51,449 nt of DNA from JAXGYX01 sp964487355 (GCA_964487355.1 CAZAPS010000010.1:1-51449); one strand, 5' to 3'; counted from the stretch's first letter, positions 30,414 to 40,228 are shown. Translations and numbers: made by a program. The notes: a model not told the origin generated them from the letters alone.

Positions 30414-32549
30414 ATGAATGAAAGAACGGACATTAATCGAGATAAATACGACCTTTCAGCCGCGCATACCGATCCCACAGACTTTTTCGGCGATCGGGTG
30501 TTCAATGATTGTGTGATGCGTACCCGCCTGTCCGACGCGACCTATCACTCGTTGAAAGAGACGATCGACGCGGGCGAACCGCTGGACTCATCGATCGCGG
30601 GAGAGGTCGCCGCCGCCATGAAACAATGGGCGGTCGAGAAGGGCGCTACCCACTACACGCACTGGTTCATGCCGATGACCGGCACGACAGGTGAAAAACA
30701 TGACTCTTTCATCGAGCCGACCGGTGACGGAAAGGTGATTCTCGAATTTTCGGGCAACGCGCTGATCAAGGGCGAACCCGACGCCTCATCTTTTCCCTCC
30801 GGCGGATTGCGCGAAACGGCCGCGGCTCGCGGCTACACCGCTTGGGATTGCACCTCGCCGGCTTTTGTCAAAGAGGGGACATTGTTCATCCCGACCGCGT
30901 TCTTCTCGTATACAGGCGAAGTCCTGGATAAGAAAGCGCCGTTGCTGCGCTCGGTCGAGGCGCTGAATCGCCAAGGCATGCGGATTTTACGCATCTTGGG
31001 CAACAAGACCGCCCGCAAGATCGTGCCGACAATCGGCCCTGAACAAGAGTATTTTCTGATCGACAAGGAACATTACAAGGCGCGTCCGGATCTGCGTTAC
31101 ACCGGTCGCACTTTGTTTGGCGCCCGCCCACCCAAGGGACAGGAGCTTTCGGATCATTATTATGGCGCGCTGTCCGACCGCATATCCGCCTACATGAGGG
31201 ATTTGGACCGCGAACTATGGTTGCTGGGCATCTCGGCGAAAACAAAACACAATGAAGTCGCGCCGGGCCAGCACGAATTGGCGGTGGTCTTTGATCCTTC
31301 GGCGGTCGCGTCCGATCGCAACCTGCTGACCATGGAGATGATGAAGAAGATCGCCTTGCGCCACGGACTGGTTTGCCTGTTGCATGAAAAGCCCTTCGCC
31401 GGACTTTCCGGCAGCGGCAAACATGTCAACTGGTCTTTGGCGACCGACGACGGTGTGAATCTACTCGACCCGGGCCCCAGTCCGTCGGAAAACCATGTTT
31501 TCCTATTGTTCTTCGGCGCGGTGATCGCGGCGCTGGACACCTATTCCGACCTGATGCTGGTCTCGGTGTCGACCGCGGCTAATGAGCATCGCCTGGGCTC
31601 TCACGAAGCGCCGCCGGCGATCCTCTCGATTTCGATCGGCGAGGAGCTTGAGGAACTGATCGAGGCGATTGAAAAAGACAAGCCGCTGCGCAGCCGCGAC
31701 ACCGCCTCGACCAATTTGGGCGTGGCCTCCATGTCGCTTTGCACGGTGGACACCACCGATCGCAACCGCACTTCGCCATTTGCTTTCACGGGCAATCGCT
31801 TCGAATTTCGCATGCCGGGATCTTCGCTGAACATCTCGGGACCTTGTTTTATTTTGAACGCGGTTGTGGCGCAGGCCTTGGGTGAGATCGCCGATGAGCT
31901 CGCGGACTCTGAGGATGTGCCCGCCCACGCCCTGAGTATTTTCAAAAGCATTATGATGCGGCACAAGAGGATCATCTATAACGGCGACAATTACGCGGCC
32001 TCCTGGTCGGAAGAAGCGTCCAGACGCGGATTGAAACGCCTGGATAACGCTGTGGAGGCGATCCATAATTTCATCGACGAGCTGAACATCAATGTGTTGG
32101 CCGCACAAAACGTGCTGACGCCGGCGGAGACCATCTCCCGACACGATATGTTGCTTGATAATTATTCTCAAGTCATCGCGATTGAGGCGCGCACCAGTGT
32201 CTCGATGGTACGGCGGGATATCCTGCCCGCCTGTCTGGCCGCTTTGTCCGAGCTGTCGCGGACTTATTTGAGCCTGGAGCGCGCCGGATTGGAGCCGGAT
32301 TATCTTAGCAACATGATCGGCGAGTTAAATGAGTTGACCGCGGATATGAAGAGACAGCTGGAGGCATTGGAAGCCACACTGCTGGAAGCCGAAGCCAAAC
32401 CGTGCGGCCTGACTCAGGCGGTCGCGTTCAGCACCGACGTCAGAGATGAGCGGGCCAAGCTGCGCATGATCGTGGACGCCGCCGAGCAGATCGTGGCGCG
32501 CGATTTGTGGCCATACCCCAGTTACGGCGACATGTTGTACACTGTATAG
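30414..32549 (+). CDS. glnN: Glutamine synthetase type III
   Basis: 711 residues, the length of GSIII and far above GSI or GSII. Family signatures include THYTHWFMPMTG (GSIII pattern), GPEQEYFLID (metal-binding Glu), KTKHNEVAPGQHELAVVF, HEKPFAGLSGSGKHVNWS and the RLGSHEAPPAI/TDRNRTSPFAFTGNRFEFR region with nucleotide- and glutamate-binding residues. It makes glutamine from glutamate, ammonia and ATP as a dodecamer. It stands alone; the next gene starts 29 bp later. Confidence 0.95.
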   Translation: MNERTDINRDKYDLSAAHTDPTDFFGDRVFNDCVMRTRLSDATYHSLKETIDAGEPLDSSIAGEVAAAMKQWAVEKGATHYTHWFMPMTGTTGEKHDSFIEPTGDGKVILEFSGNALIKGEPDASSFPSGGLRETAAARGYTAWDCTSPAFVKEGTLFIPTAFFSYTGEVLDKKAPLLRSVEALNRQGMRILRILGNKTARKIVPTIGPEQEYFLIDKEHYKARPDLRYTGRTLFGARPPKGQELSDHYYGALSDRISAYMRDLDRELWLLGISAKTKHNEVAPGQHELAVVFDPSAVASDRNLLTMEMMKKIALRHGLVCLLHEKPFAGLSGSGKHVNWSLATDDGVNLLDPGPSPSENHVFLLFFGAVIAALDTYSDLMLVSVSTAANEHRLGSHEAPPAILSISIGEELEELIEAIEKDKPLRSRDTASTNLGVASMSLCTVDTTDRNRTSPFAFTGNRFEFRMPGSSLNISGPCFILNAVVAQALGEIADELADSEDVPAHALSIFKSIMMRHKRIIYNGDNYAASWSEEASRRGLKRLDNAVEAIHNFIDELNINVLAAQNVLTPAETISRHDMLLDNYSQVIAIEARTSVSMVRRDILPACLAALSELSRTYLSLERAGLEPDYLSNMIGELNELTADMKRQLEALEATLLEAEAKPCGLTQAVAFSTDVRDERAKLRMIVDAAEQIVARDLWPYPSYGDMLYTV

Positions 32550-32578
32550 ATAGAGTGCGCCGACCCGGTAGAGAGTTC

Positions 32579-34060
32579 ATGAATCAGAATCAATCTCAGC
32601 GGCATGACCTGCCCATCAATCCCTGGAATCGAGAACTCCGGCTGTCTCCGGAATTTTTTGATGAGCGCGCGATGGTGGTGCTGAAGACTTTGGAAGAAGC
32701 CGGCTTTGAGGCGTGGCTGGTCGGCGGATCGGTGCGCGACAATATATTGGGTCGCCCGCTGCACGACTATGACGTGACGACCGACGCCAAACCACGCGAG
32801 ATCATTGATCTGTTTGGCAACGCGCGCAGCGTCCCGACCGGATTAAAGCATGGCACCGTCACGGTTTTGAGCGGTGGACTGCCGGTGGAAGTCACCACCT
32901 TTCGTCAGGATTGTGAGTACGCCGACCACCGCCGTCCGAAGAAAGTCTTGTTTTCCGGTTGCCTGCAAGATGATGTCGCCCGCCGCGATTTCACCATCAA
33001 TGCGATCGCTTGGTCTCCGTTCAACGGACTGTTTGACCCGTTTGACGGAGTGAAGGACATTGAAGAGAGTGTGGTGCGCGCGGTGGGGATTCCCGGTCAA
33101 CGATTCAATGAGGACGCGTTGCGCATTTTGCGCGCCATGAGAATCAGCTCTGAATTAAGATTCACCATCGACCCCGCCACCCGCGAGGCGATGCTCGACA
33201 ACGTCGGCCTGCTGCGTTTTATTTCCGTCGAGCGCGTGACTCAGGAAGTGTCACGCATCATTCTGGCGAATCCACGCGCAGTATGGGCCGACTTCCAGCC
33301 GATCTGGGAGGCGATTTTTCCTCTTTTGGGCGAGAGCCCTTCAAAAACCCGCGCAAAGATTTCATGGAATATATTCAATATGCTTTCTCCGCTCGAAAGT
33401 GTGCGCTTTCCCGCGTTTTTTTTGGTGCTCTCACAATTCGCCCGGCCAACTGAAGAGGCTCATTTCATTCCGGCCGGTCCGATGAGTGGCATCATGGAAA
33501 GCGACAATGACAGCATCGCGGAACTGCTCAACTGCCTGAGGCTGTCCAACGACAGCTACAATCATATTCTTCGTACCGCCGGCGCGCTGCGAGATATCTT
33601 GCGCCTGTTGTTCGATTATCACCCTCCTCATGTGAGACACGTGCGCAAACCGGTGTCCCTGCGCATGAATCCCGGTGATTATTCCGGTAAAATTCCGGAA
33701 CGGACCGAGGAACTGACCAAGCGGGAGACTCGTTACGCCCTGAGGCGCGCCATGCGTGAACACGGAGCGGATTCTTGTCGTGCCGCGGTCGATATTTTAC
33801 AGGTGGCGCTGCGTTTCGGCTACGAACAGCAACTTTCAGATCTACTCCGCGCGGTCAACCAGGTGAAATACTCAGAGGTGCCTCACACCATCGGCGGTCT
33901 GCGCATCGATGGAACAGCAATTATGCGATACGGTGTACGTCCCGGCGAACAGATCGGCGATATATTGCGCACCTTGATTGAGGAAGTCATGGCGGAAAAC
34001 GTGAAAAATGATAGAGAATCTTTGCTGCGGGCGGTGCGCGACATCCTACGATATGGTTAA
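32579..34060 (+). CDS. cca: CCA-adding tRNA nucleotidyltransferase
   Basis: 493 residues. GGSVRDNILGRPLHDYDVTT carries the class II polymerase signature (GGxVRD plus catalytic DxD, D-Y-D), then FRQDCEYADHRRP and RRDFTINAIAW, and NEDALRILRAMR which with the EDxxR-type region selects CTP and ATP. The C-terminal half is helical. The enzyme builds or repairs the 3' CCA of tRNAs. ATG 32579 follows GTAGAGAG; the frame opens at 32507 within the glutamine synthetase gene, which is unlikely. Confidence 0.92.
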   Translation: MNQNQSQRHDLPINPWNRELRLSPEFFDERAMVVLKTLEEAGFEAWLVGGSVRDNILGRPLHDYDVTTDAKPREIIDLFGNARSVPTGLKHGTVTVLSGGLPVEVTTFRQDCEYADHRRPKKVLFSGCLQDDVARRDFTINAIAWSPFNGLFDPFDGVKDIEESVVRAVGIPGQRFNEDALRILRAMRISSELRFTIDPATREAMLDNVGLLRFISVERVTQEVSRIILANPRAVWADFQPIWEAIFPLLGESPSKTRAKISWNIFNMLSPLESVRFPAFFLVLSQFARPTEEAHFIPAGPMSGIMESDNDSIAELLNCLRLSNDSYNHILRTAGALRDILRLLFDYHPPHVRHVRKPVSLRMNPGDYSGKIPERTEELTKRETRYALRRAMREHGADSCRAAVDILQVALRFGYEQQLSDLLRAVNQVKYSEVPHTIGGLRIDGTAIMRYGVRPGEQIGDILRTLIEEVMAENVKNDRESLLRAVRDILRYG

Positions 34061-34192
34061 ATGATCTTGCGCCGTCGAGCCGCCGCGTGGCACAAATACG
34101 AATATGGCGGAAGATGGCCTCAAGTGTCGAAAAACAATCAAGTCAAAGCAGACGCGCGATCATAAAAGACGCGCAGACGAAAGGTGGCGACA

Positions 34193-34954
34193 ATGAAATT
34201 ATGTCGATTTGAACATGCGGGAATCATCGAGTGGGGAAAGGTCGAGGATGATCGGATCACAGTTTTGAAATCTGATCCGTTCGTGACGGAGGAAATTGAA
34301 CTTTCCGAGCGCGGCTTTCAGCTGGATGAGGTTCGTCTGTTGGCGCCCTGTGAGCCGACCAAGGTGGTCTGCGTCGGTGTGAACTATTTGGAGCATGCCG
34401 CCGAGTTTGATTCCAAAGTCAATCCCGAGCCGATCATTTTTTTGAAACCGGTGTCCGCGCTGATCGGACCGGAAGACACGATTGAGCTGCCGAAGATGTC
34501 CGAAAATGTGCACTACGAAGGAGAGCTGGCGGTGGTGATCGGTCGGCGCTGCAAGGATGTGACGGCGGGCGAGGCGGCGGCTTTTGTTTTGGGCTATACC
34601 TGCGCCAACGATGTGACCGCGCGGGATTTGCAGCGGGTGGATGGCCAATGGACGAGAGCGAAAGGCTTTGACACCTTCTTGCCGGTCGGACCGTTTTTGG
34701 AAACCAACCCCGGGCTCGAGCGCGGATTGTCGATCAAAACTCTGGTCAACGGCGAAGTGAGGCAGGACGGCGACACCAACGATATGCGTCACTCTCCGGC
34801 CGAGCTCGTTTCTTTTATCAGCCGTGTCATGACCTTGATGCCGGGAGATTTGATCCTGACCGGCACTCCGGAAGGAGTGGGTCCGATCATATCGGAAGAC
34901 ACGGTCACCGTCGCGATCGAGGGAATTGGCGCGCTGCGCAATTTTGTGAAATGA
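34193..34954 (+). CDS. Fumarylacetoacetate hydrolase (FAH) family protein
   Basis: 253 residues. The FAH domain is seen in VCVGVNYLEHAAEF, then PIIFLKPVSALIGPED, the metal ligands in VHYEGELAVVIGR (E-x-E) and the Asp in ANDVTARDLQ, and LILTGTPEGVGP. Members act on 2-oxo acids as hydratases, isomerases, decarboxylases or C–C hydrolases with Mg2+. ATG 34193 follows AAAGGTGG at 5 nt; the GTG at 34184 lies inside that ribosome site. The substrate is unknown and no aromatic catabolic genes surround it. Confidence 0.88.
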   Translation: MKLCRFEHAGIIEWGKVEDDRITVLKSDPFVTEEIELSERGFQLDEVRLLAPCEPTKVVCVGVNYLEHAAEFDSKVNPEPIIFLKPVSALIGPEDTIELPKMSENVHYEGELAVVIGRRCKDVTAGEAAAFVLGYTCANDVTARDLQRVDGQWTRAKGFDTFLPVGPFLETNPGLERGLSIKTLVNGEVRQDGDTNDMRHSPAELVSFISRVMTLMPGDLILTGTPEGVGPIISEDTVTVAIEGIGALRNFVK

Positions 34955-35002
34955 TCCGCCGCGCGCTCGAAACGCGACGTGAATGGATACGGAAGGATTG
35001 AT

Positions 35003-35833
35003 ATGGAACAGATTTGGTTTGTCATCAAAGCACTTGTCATGGGCGTTGTGGAAGGTTTGTCTGAGTTTTTGCCGATCTCGTCGACCGGACATTTGATCAT
35101 CACGCAGAATGTGTTGCGCTGGCCGAGCGATGAATTCACGAAAATGTTTTCGGTAGTGATCCAGCTGGGCGCGATCCTGGCGGTCTTGATTTTATTTTGG
35201 CCAAAATTATGGGAGAAATTGAAATCCTTTTTCCGCGGCGAAAAAGAAGGCCGCAACTTCATGATCATCTGGGTGGTGGGCTGTGTGCCGGCCGCGCTGA
35301 TCGGTGTGCTCGCCGACGATTTTATCGATGAGCACCTTTTTTCGGTGCCGACCGTCATCGCCGCGCTGGTGGTGGGCGGCGTCATGATGATTTTGATGGA
35401 GAGACATTTTGGTAAAAATGTCAAAGTCAAAACGCTGGAGGAGATCACACCCAAACAGGCTGTGGCTGTCGGTCTGTTTCAATGTCTTTCGCTGTGGCCG
35501 GGGTTTTCACGTTCGGCGGCCACCATCATGGGCGGTTGGGCATGTGGATTCACGACTTCGCTGGCGGCGGAATATTCATTTTTCCTGGCGATACCGATCA
35601 TGTTTGGTGCGTCGGGATGGAGCATGCGCAAGGTATCGTTCGCCAGTCTGACCTCGACCGAATGGACCGCCTTGATCATTGGTTTTTTGGTCGCGTTCGC
35701 GGTCGCCCTGCTGGTGGTCAACCAATTTATGAGGTTTTTGCGCAGTCACAAACTACGTGGCTTCGCCGTCTATCGTTTTGGACTGTCCGCGCTCTTGATG
35801 GTGTTGTTGCTGGCCGGTGTGTTGGTCAATTGA
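35003..35833 (+). CDS. uppP: Undecaprenyl-diphosphatase UppP (BacA)
   Basis: 276 residues with about eight membrane segments and both catalytic signatures: VEGLSEFLPISSTGHL near residues 15–30 and PGFSRSAATI near 165–175. It dephosphorylates undecaprenyl pyrophosphate at the outer membrane face, recycling the lipid carrier for peptidoglycan, and can give bacitracin resistance. ATG 35003 has GGAAGG upstream; the longer frame to 34979 lacks this. Confidence 0.94.
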   Translation: MEQIWFVIKALVMGVVEGLSEFLPISSTGHLIITQNVLRWPSDEFTKMFSVVIQLGAILAVLILFWPKLWEKLKSFFRGEKEGRNFMIIWVVGCVPAALIGVLADDFIDEHLFSVPTVIAALVVGGVMMILMERHFGKNVKVKTLEEITPKQAVAVGLFQCLSLWPGFSRSAATIMGGWACGFTTSLAAEYSFFLAIPIMFGASGWSMRKVSFASLTSTEWTALIIGFLVAFAVALLVVNQFMRFLRSHKLRGFAVYRFGLSALLMVLLLAGVLVN

Positions 35834-35950
35834 ACTTCACCACGTTGACACAAGATCATTGAGTTGAAGGGACCGATTAACGAGCCGGCGGACAAGATAT
35901 TGTCGACGCGAATCATGGTGTATGATAGACAACAAACAAGGAGGTGGCTC

Positions 35951-36439
35951 ATGAAACAACTGAATCCGGATCACATCAGGGCGGTTATCCAGACCATAAA
36001 TGAAGGACCGTACTTTAAACTACTGTCGATGAAAGTGACTGAGTTGGATGAGGGTTATTGCAAAATGGAGGTCGACATCGACTGCAAACACCTCAATCCC
36101 TTTGGCGCGCTGCATGGCGGCGTCTACGCCTCTTTGATCGACACCGCGGCGTTTTGGGCGGTCTATGGCAGCATTCCCGAGGAAGACGGTTTCATCACTT
36201 TGGATCTGAAGGTCGACAATCTGTCGACCACCGATGAGAACAAAATGATCGTCGAGGGCAAGCTGATCAAATCGGGGCGCACGATTTGTTTTTCCAGCGC
36301 GACGGTCAAAACGGAAAGCGGAAAACTGCTCGCGTACGGCACATCAAAGATGCTGGTGACGCAAGGTCTGCAGACGATCCATCAGGCGGCCGAGGCGATG
36401 GAGTGTCCGCCGCTGCCGGTCAAGTTCATCGAAAAATAA
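35951..36439 (+). CDS. PaaI-family hotdog thioesterase
   Basis: 162 residues. The hotdog motif NPFGALHGGVYASLIDTAA holds the catalytic-region HGG and Asp, followed by TLDLKVDNLSTT and LIKSGRTICFSSATV. Members hydrolyse acyl-CoA esters, often aryl or short-chain. ATG 35951 follows AAGGAGGTGGCTC, an unusually strong ribosome site; the open frame extends to 35864 without one. The substrate is not known. Confidence 0.85.
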   Translation: MKQLNPDHIRAVIQTINEGPYFKLLSMKVTELDEGYCKMEVDIDCKHLNPFGALHGGVYASLIDTAAFWAVYGSIPEEDGFITLDLKVDNLSTTDENKMIVEGKLIKSGRTICFSSATVKTESGKLLAYGTSKMLVTQGLQTIHQAAEAMECPPLPVKFIEK

Positions 36440-36457
36440 GAAGCTGAATCAAATTGT

Positions 36458-36480
36458 GACGGCTCTGATTTCAGAGCGTC
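36458..36480. terminator. Short hairpin between convergent genes
   Basis: GAC-GGCTCTGA-TT-TCAGAGC-GTC forms a tight stem at the junction of the thioesterase and phosphoesterase stops. No clear T tract in either direction. Confidence 0.35.
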
Positions 36481-37435
36481 AAGGCGGCGATTTGGAGTGA
36501 TGGCGACCGGGAGTGATCTCGATCATGACCAGTTCGGGGCGGTTGTGCAGACGGGGGATCCGGGTCATCTCGCGATCCAGACCCCGGCTGACAATCATGC
36601 TTGTCCCGTCAAAGTCATATCTCCCGCCGGCGTGACGCGGAAAGACGCCCTGATGAGGGGCGTAGATACCGTTGATCAGCCCCGGCACGATCCATTGTCC
36701 ACCATGCGCGTGCCCACAGACGACCAGGTCAAAAGCGTAATCCAGATAGCGGTCGATCCGCTCCGGCCGATGCGCGATCAAAATCGTGTACCGCTCGCTT
36801 TGCTTGTCCCGCGCCACAGTCTCAAGTTGTTGATCAATGGAGGTTGGGTTTGAAAAATGAACTTCAGCTTCCGGATCGTCGATTCCGCAAATCGTGATCG
36901 TTTGATCGCGCACAGTAAAACCTTGACACTCGCCTTGGAGCACGTTGACTCCGGCCTTTTTTAACCATTCAATCAATCTGTCCGATTCCAGCGTCCAAAT
37001 ATCGTGATTGCCGGTGACATAATAGCAAGGGTAGGCGCGGGTCAGCTCGCCGATCAGTTCAAATGATGGTTGGTGCGCCCTGCGCTCATCAAACAGATCA
37101 CCGGCGATCAGCACAGCGTCGGGGTTCTGCTCCTCGAGCGACCGCAGCAGTTCGGACTGACCGTCGCCATACGTGTTGCTATGAAAATCGGTGATCAGCG
37201 CGAAGCGAATCGAACCGCTGACCTTGTCGGACAAAATGGTGTAGGACGCGATTTTATGGCGGCTGTTCAGGCCGGTCAAAACATAGATTATGGCGAGTGC
37301 CAGCAGGAACGCGAGGATCCGGATGATCACCTGCGTGGCCGATGGCGCCTTGCGCGTACCCACAAAGATCGCGGACAGTCTGCCGATCTTCGCGCTCAAA
37401 TCAGTCGGAATTTCTTGACTCAAATCAAACCTCAT
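36479..37435 (-). CDS. Membrane-anchored metallophosphoesterase (YkuE-like)
   Basis: 318 residues. One membrane helix at ~37–55 after a cytosolic N-terminus, then the calcineurin-type metal motifs in order: TDFHSN (D-x-H), IAGDLFD (GD), TGNHD (GNHD), LIAHRPER and CGHAHGGQ (GHxH). The dinuclear metal centre is complete. It probably faces outside and acts on phospholipids or other phosphoesters. The ribosome site is weak. Confidence 0.87.
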   Translation of the reverse strand: MRFDLSQEIPTDLSAKIGRLSAIFVGTRKAPSATQVIIRILAFLLALAIIYVLTGLNSRHKIASYTILSDKVSGSIRFALITDFHSNTYGDGQSELLRSLEEQNPDAVLIAGDLFDERRAHQPSFELIGELTRAYPCYYVTGNHDIWTLESDRLIEWLKKAGVNVLQGECQGFTVRDQTITICGIDDPEAEVHFSNPTSIDQQLETVARDKQSERYTILIAHRPERIDRYLDYAFDLVVCGHAHGGQWIVPGLINGIYAPHQGVFPRHAGGRYDFDGTSMIVSRGLDREMTRIPRLHNRPELVMIEITPGRHHSKSPP

Positions 37436-37466
37436 TCCAAAATCTCGCCGCGCGACTGTTCATTCA

Positions 37467-37898
37467 TTATGCATTCGTTTGGGTGGAGCCGATGATCTTG
37501 ATCAGCGCGCGCTTGTCGCGCTTGCCATCGAACTCATAGTAAAAGATCTGCTCCCAGGTGCCAAAATCCAACTGTCCGGCGGTGATCGCGCAGACCACCT
37601 CCCGCCCCATGATGGTGCGCTTTAAATGAGCGTCCGCGTTGTCTTCATAACCATTGTGATCATATTGACTGTATGGCTTCTCGGGAGCCAGCCCTTCCAG
37701 CCAACGCTCAAAATCGCGGTGCAGACCCGACTCGTCGTCGTTGATGAACACACTGGCGGTGATGTTCATCGCGTTGACCAGCACCAGTCCCTCTCTGACG
37801 CCGCTTTCGTCGATCGCCTGTTGGACTTGACGTGTGATGTTGACCAGCCCACGTCGCTGTGGCAGGTTGAAGTGCAGTTCTTTTCGATAACTTTTCAT
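37467..37898 (-). CDS. YjbQ/UPF0047 family protein
   Basis: 143 residues. Pattern NAMNITASVFINDDESGLHRDFE, split as NAMNITASVFI and NDDESGLHRDFE, then NADAHLKRTIMGRE and QLDFGTWEQIFYYEFDG are hallmarks of UPF0047, linked to a side thiamin-phosphate-synthase activity in some members. ATG 37898 follows AAAGTGAG; a GTG at 37910 overlaps the AraC gene. It is directly downstream of the AraC regulator, possibly in one transcript. Confidence 0.88.
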   Translation of the reverse strand: MKSYRKELHFNLPQRRGLVNITRQVQQAIDESGVREGLVLVNAMNITASVFINDDESGLHRDFERWLEGLAPEKPYSQYDHNGYEDNADAHLKRTIMGREVVCAITAGQLDFGTWEQIFYYEFDGKRDKRALIKIIGSTQTNA

Positions 37899-37906
37899 AA
37901 AATATC

Positions 37907-38773
37907 TCACTTTCGAATGACTTTGGAATGCTCAATGAAGCTGCGGTATTGTCCCGGAGGACAGCCGACCTTTTCAGTGAACGCGATGCTAAACCCCATG
38001 TCACTTTTATAACCCACCTGATAGGCGACTTCATGCACCGGCAGGTCGGTCGTGGTCAACAGATGCTTGGCAAGGTCCATCCTTAACTTGATCAAATAAT
38101 CATAAGGCGATGTGCCGGTGTGCTGACGAAACAGTCTGGAAAAATAGTGTTTGCTCAAATGCACCGAGCCGGCGATGGAGTCCAGGTTGATGTCGGCGGC
38201 CAGATTGAATTTCATAAACTCAATGGACACGTTGATGAGTTCGTTCTTGTCCATCCGCACGTCCACATGGCTTTGGGGATAAAAGTGACAAAGGCAACTA
38301 TAGAGGTCAGCGGATATTTGATAGCCGGACGGCACTTGATCGTTACGAAAATGTGAGATGATCGACATCAGATTCTCTTTGATGACACTGGAATGGGCGT
38401 TGCGCACGACCGGACCAAATTTATCAATGATATCGTGGCAGATTTCAAGGCTGTCGCCACCCGCCATATGGGCCCAGACAAAATTCACATAGTCGCCCGC
38501 GTAATAGCGATGTGGCCTTTGACAGTCGATGATGAACATCGAGTCGGCTGTCAGCTCATAGTGTTGATCATCGTATTCCAGAAACATTTGGCCGTCGTTT
38601 ATGTGGGCGAGCAGCATCGGCTCATAGCTGGGACGGTTGATATCGTATCCTTTCTGACAAAAATAATGTCCACAAAAGGCAAGATAAGGGAAGATATCTT
38701 TTCGGTCGATATCGTTGGAACTGACGATGTAATAATCCGATCCGGACAGAACGCCGGGTTCATTCGCAAGCAT
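37907..38773 (-). CDS. AraC-family transcriptional regulator, copy 2
   Basis: 288 residues with the same layout as the AraC protein at 7154: sensor with CGHYFCQKGYDINRPSY, FIIDCQRPHRYYAGD and WAHMAGGDS, then helix-turn-helix pairs (LDSIAGSVHLSKHYFSRLF; VHEVAYQVGYKSDMGFS). RBS GGGGAGGTGTACC precedes ATG 38773. It is divergent from the URO-D gene at 38951, which it probably controls. Both regulators are more like each other than like generic AraC proteins in the sensor half, which suggests duplication and similar ligands. Confidence 0.9.
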   Translation of the reverse strand: MLANEPGVLSGSDYYIVSSNDIDRKDIFPYLAFCGHYFCQKGYDINRPSYEPMLLAHINDGQMFLEYDDQHYELTADSMFIIDCQRPHRYYAGDYVNFVWAHMAGGDSLEICHDIIDKFGPVVRNAHSSVIKENLMSIISHFRNDQVPSGYQISADLYSCLCHFYPQSHVDVRMDKNELINVSIEFMKFNLAADINLDSIAGSVHLSKHYFSRLFRQHTGTSPYDYLIKLRMDLAKHLLTTTDLPVHEVAYQVGYKSDMGFSIAFTEKVGCPPGQYRSFIEHSKVIRK

Positions 38774-38805
38774 GGTACACCTCCCCCCCGACTGTTATTG
38801 TTTCA

Positions 38806-38811
38806 ATTATA
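38806..38811 (-). promoter_or_regulatory. Extended –10 for AraC copy 2
   Basis: Minus strand TGTTATAAT, with TATAAT at 38811–38806; no clear –35. The divergent interval 38774–38950 also has TATGAT at 38881–38886 as a possible –10 for the URO-D gene. Confidence 0.45.
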
Positions 38812-38950
38812 ACAAAAATTGAGCAAGATTATTATGCTTTAATAACTCTTTTGTTTGTTGGTGAATTCAGCTGCATCCGTTATGATGACAGTAATGAGAC
38901 GGCCACTTGGTCAATGAATAGGGCAAGAACCATAAAGAAGGAGAGACACT

Positions 38951-40228
38951 ATGAATTCACGTGAACGAATTATCGCAGCAATCAACCACCGTGAACCGGA
39001 TCAGGTGCCGATTGATTTGGGCGCGACCGGTCAGACCGGCATCAGTGTGAGCGCGCTCAAGCGATTGAGAGATTATCTGGGACTGCCTGATAAAAAACTG
39101 GAAGTCTTCGAGATCGCTCAAATGCTGGGTGTCGTCGACCAGGATTTACGTGACCGCGTCGGCTCGGATGTGATCGGCCTCAACCATCCGGAAGACTCGC
39201 TTGGTGTCTGGAACCTGGGTGGTAAAAAGAAAATCGTCATGCCTGACGGAACCGAAGCCTATCTCGCCGAGGGAAATGAGTTTGACTACCTGCCGGACGG
39301 CGGTATCCATATGTATCCTCAGGGAGACCGCACAGCGCCTCCATCCTTATATATGCCGGAAGGTGGTTATTTCTTCGACATCATTGATCGGGCGCCGGAA
39401 TTTGATGACGAGAACCTGACACCGCGGGAAGACTTCGCGGAGTTTTTCACGGTCATGTCCGACGAGACCGCCCGCTACTATGAGCGCGAGTCCAAGCGCC
39501 TGTACGAAGAGACCGAATACGCGATCATCGGAAATCTGGGTGGCGCCGGCTTTGGCGACTCGGGCGCGATTCCTTCTCCGTTTGAAAAGTACCCTAAGGG
39601 TATTCGTAAGTTTGAAGACTGGTGCGTCGCGCAGATCATGTATCCCGAATACATCGAGGAAGTGTTTGAGATGCAGACCGAGGTCATGTTGAAAAACCTG
39701 GAGATCTACAAGCAGGCGGTCGGCGATCATATTCAGATCGTCTGGGTGAGCGGCACTGATTTTGGCACCCAAAACGCGGAGTTCATGGCGACCGACATGT
39801 TCCAGGAGCTTTATAAGCCGTATTACAAGAGAGTCTGTGACTGGGTGCATCAGCACACCAATTGGAAGACTTTTTTCCATTCGTGTGGCTGTGTGGTCAA
39901 TCTGTTGGATGATTTTGTGGACATGGGCATGGACATCCTGAATCCGGTTCAACTGTCGGCGGCCCGCATGGACGCGCACATGCTCAAAGAAAAGTATGGC
40001 GACAAGCTGGTGTTCTGGGGCGGAGGTGTTGACACCCAGGATATGCTGCCCAACGGAACGCCCGAAGAGATTGAGCAACAGGTCATGGAGCGTCTGGATA
40101 TCTTGTCCAAGGGCGGTGGCTATGTGTTCGCGACGGTGCACAATATTGTCGGCAACACCAAAGCCGAGAATATCGCGGCGACCTTTGACGCGGTGCAAAA
40201 GTACAATCGTCAGTTGAAACAAAAATAA
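38951..40228 (+). CDS. URO-D superfamily protein, copy 2 (methyltransferase MtaA/MtbA-like)
   Basis: 425 residues. Starts with the family opening NSRERIIAAINHREPDQVPID. FHSCGCVVNLLDDF near residue 315 carries His-x-Cys as in zinc-binding methylcobalamin:CoM methyltransferases. The third zinc ligand, a Cys in those enzymes, is replaced by FATVHNIVGNT, so His may serve. It is therefore more probably a C1/corrinoid-type or ether-cleaving enzyme than haem uroporphyrinogen decarboxylase; no haem genes are near. RBS AAGGAGAG. Confidence 0.8.
   Translation: MNSRERIIAAINHREPDQVPIDLGATGQTGISVSALKRLRDYLGLPDKKLEVFEIAQMLGVVDQDLRDRVGSDVIGLNHPEDSLGVWNLGGKKKIVMPDGTEAYLAEGNEFDYLPDGGIHMYPQGDRTAPPSLYMPEGGYFFDIIDRAPEFDDENLTPREDFAEFFTVMSDETARYYERESKRLYEETEYAIIGNLGGAGFGDSGAIPSPFEKYPKGIRKFEDWCVAQIMYPEYIEEVFEMQTEVMLKNLEIYKQAVGDHIQIVWVSGTDFGTQNAEFMATDMFQELYKPYYKRVCDWVHQHTNWKTFFHSCGCVVNLLDDFVDMGMDILNPVQLSAARMDAHMLKEKYGDKLVFWGGGVDTQDMLPNGTPEEIEQQVMERLDILSKGGGYVFATVHNIVGNTKAENIAATFDAVQKYNRQLKQK

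Noticed and set aside
31503..32171. A 222-codon minus-strand frame inside glutamine synthetase
   Set aside because: It is antisense to a strongly conserved coding region and has arginine-rich shadow composition.
34199..35092. A 297-codon minus-strand frame
   Set aside because: It mirrors the FAH gene and the start of uppP; no motif or ribosome site supports it.
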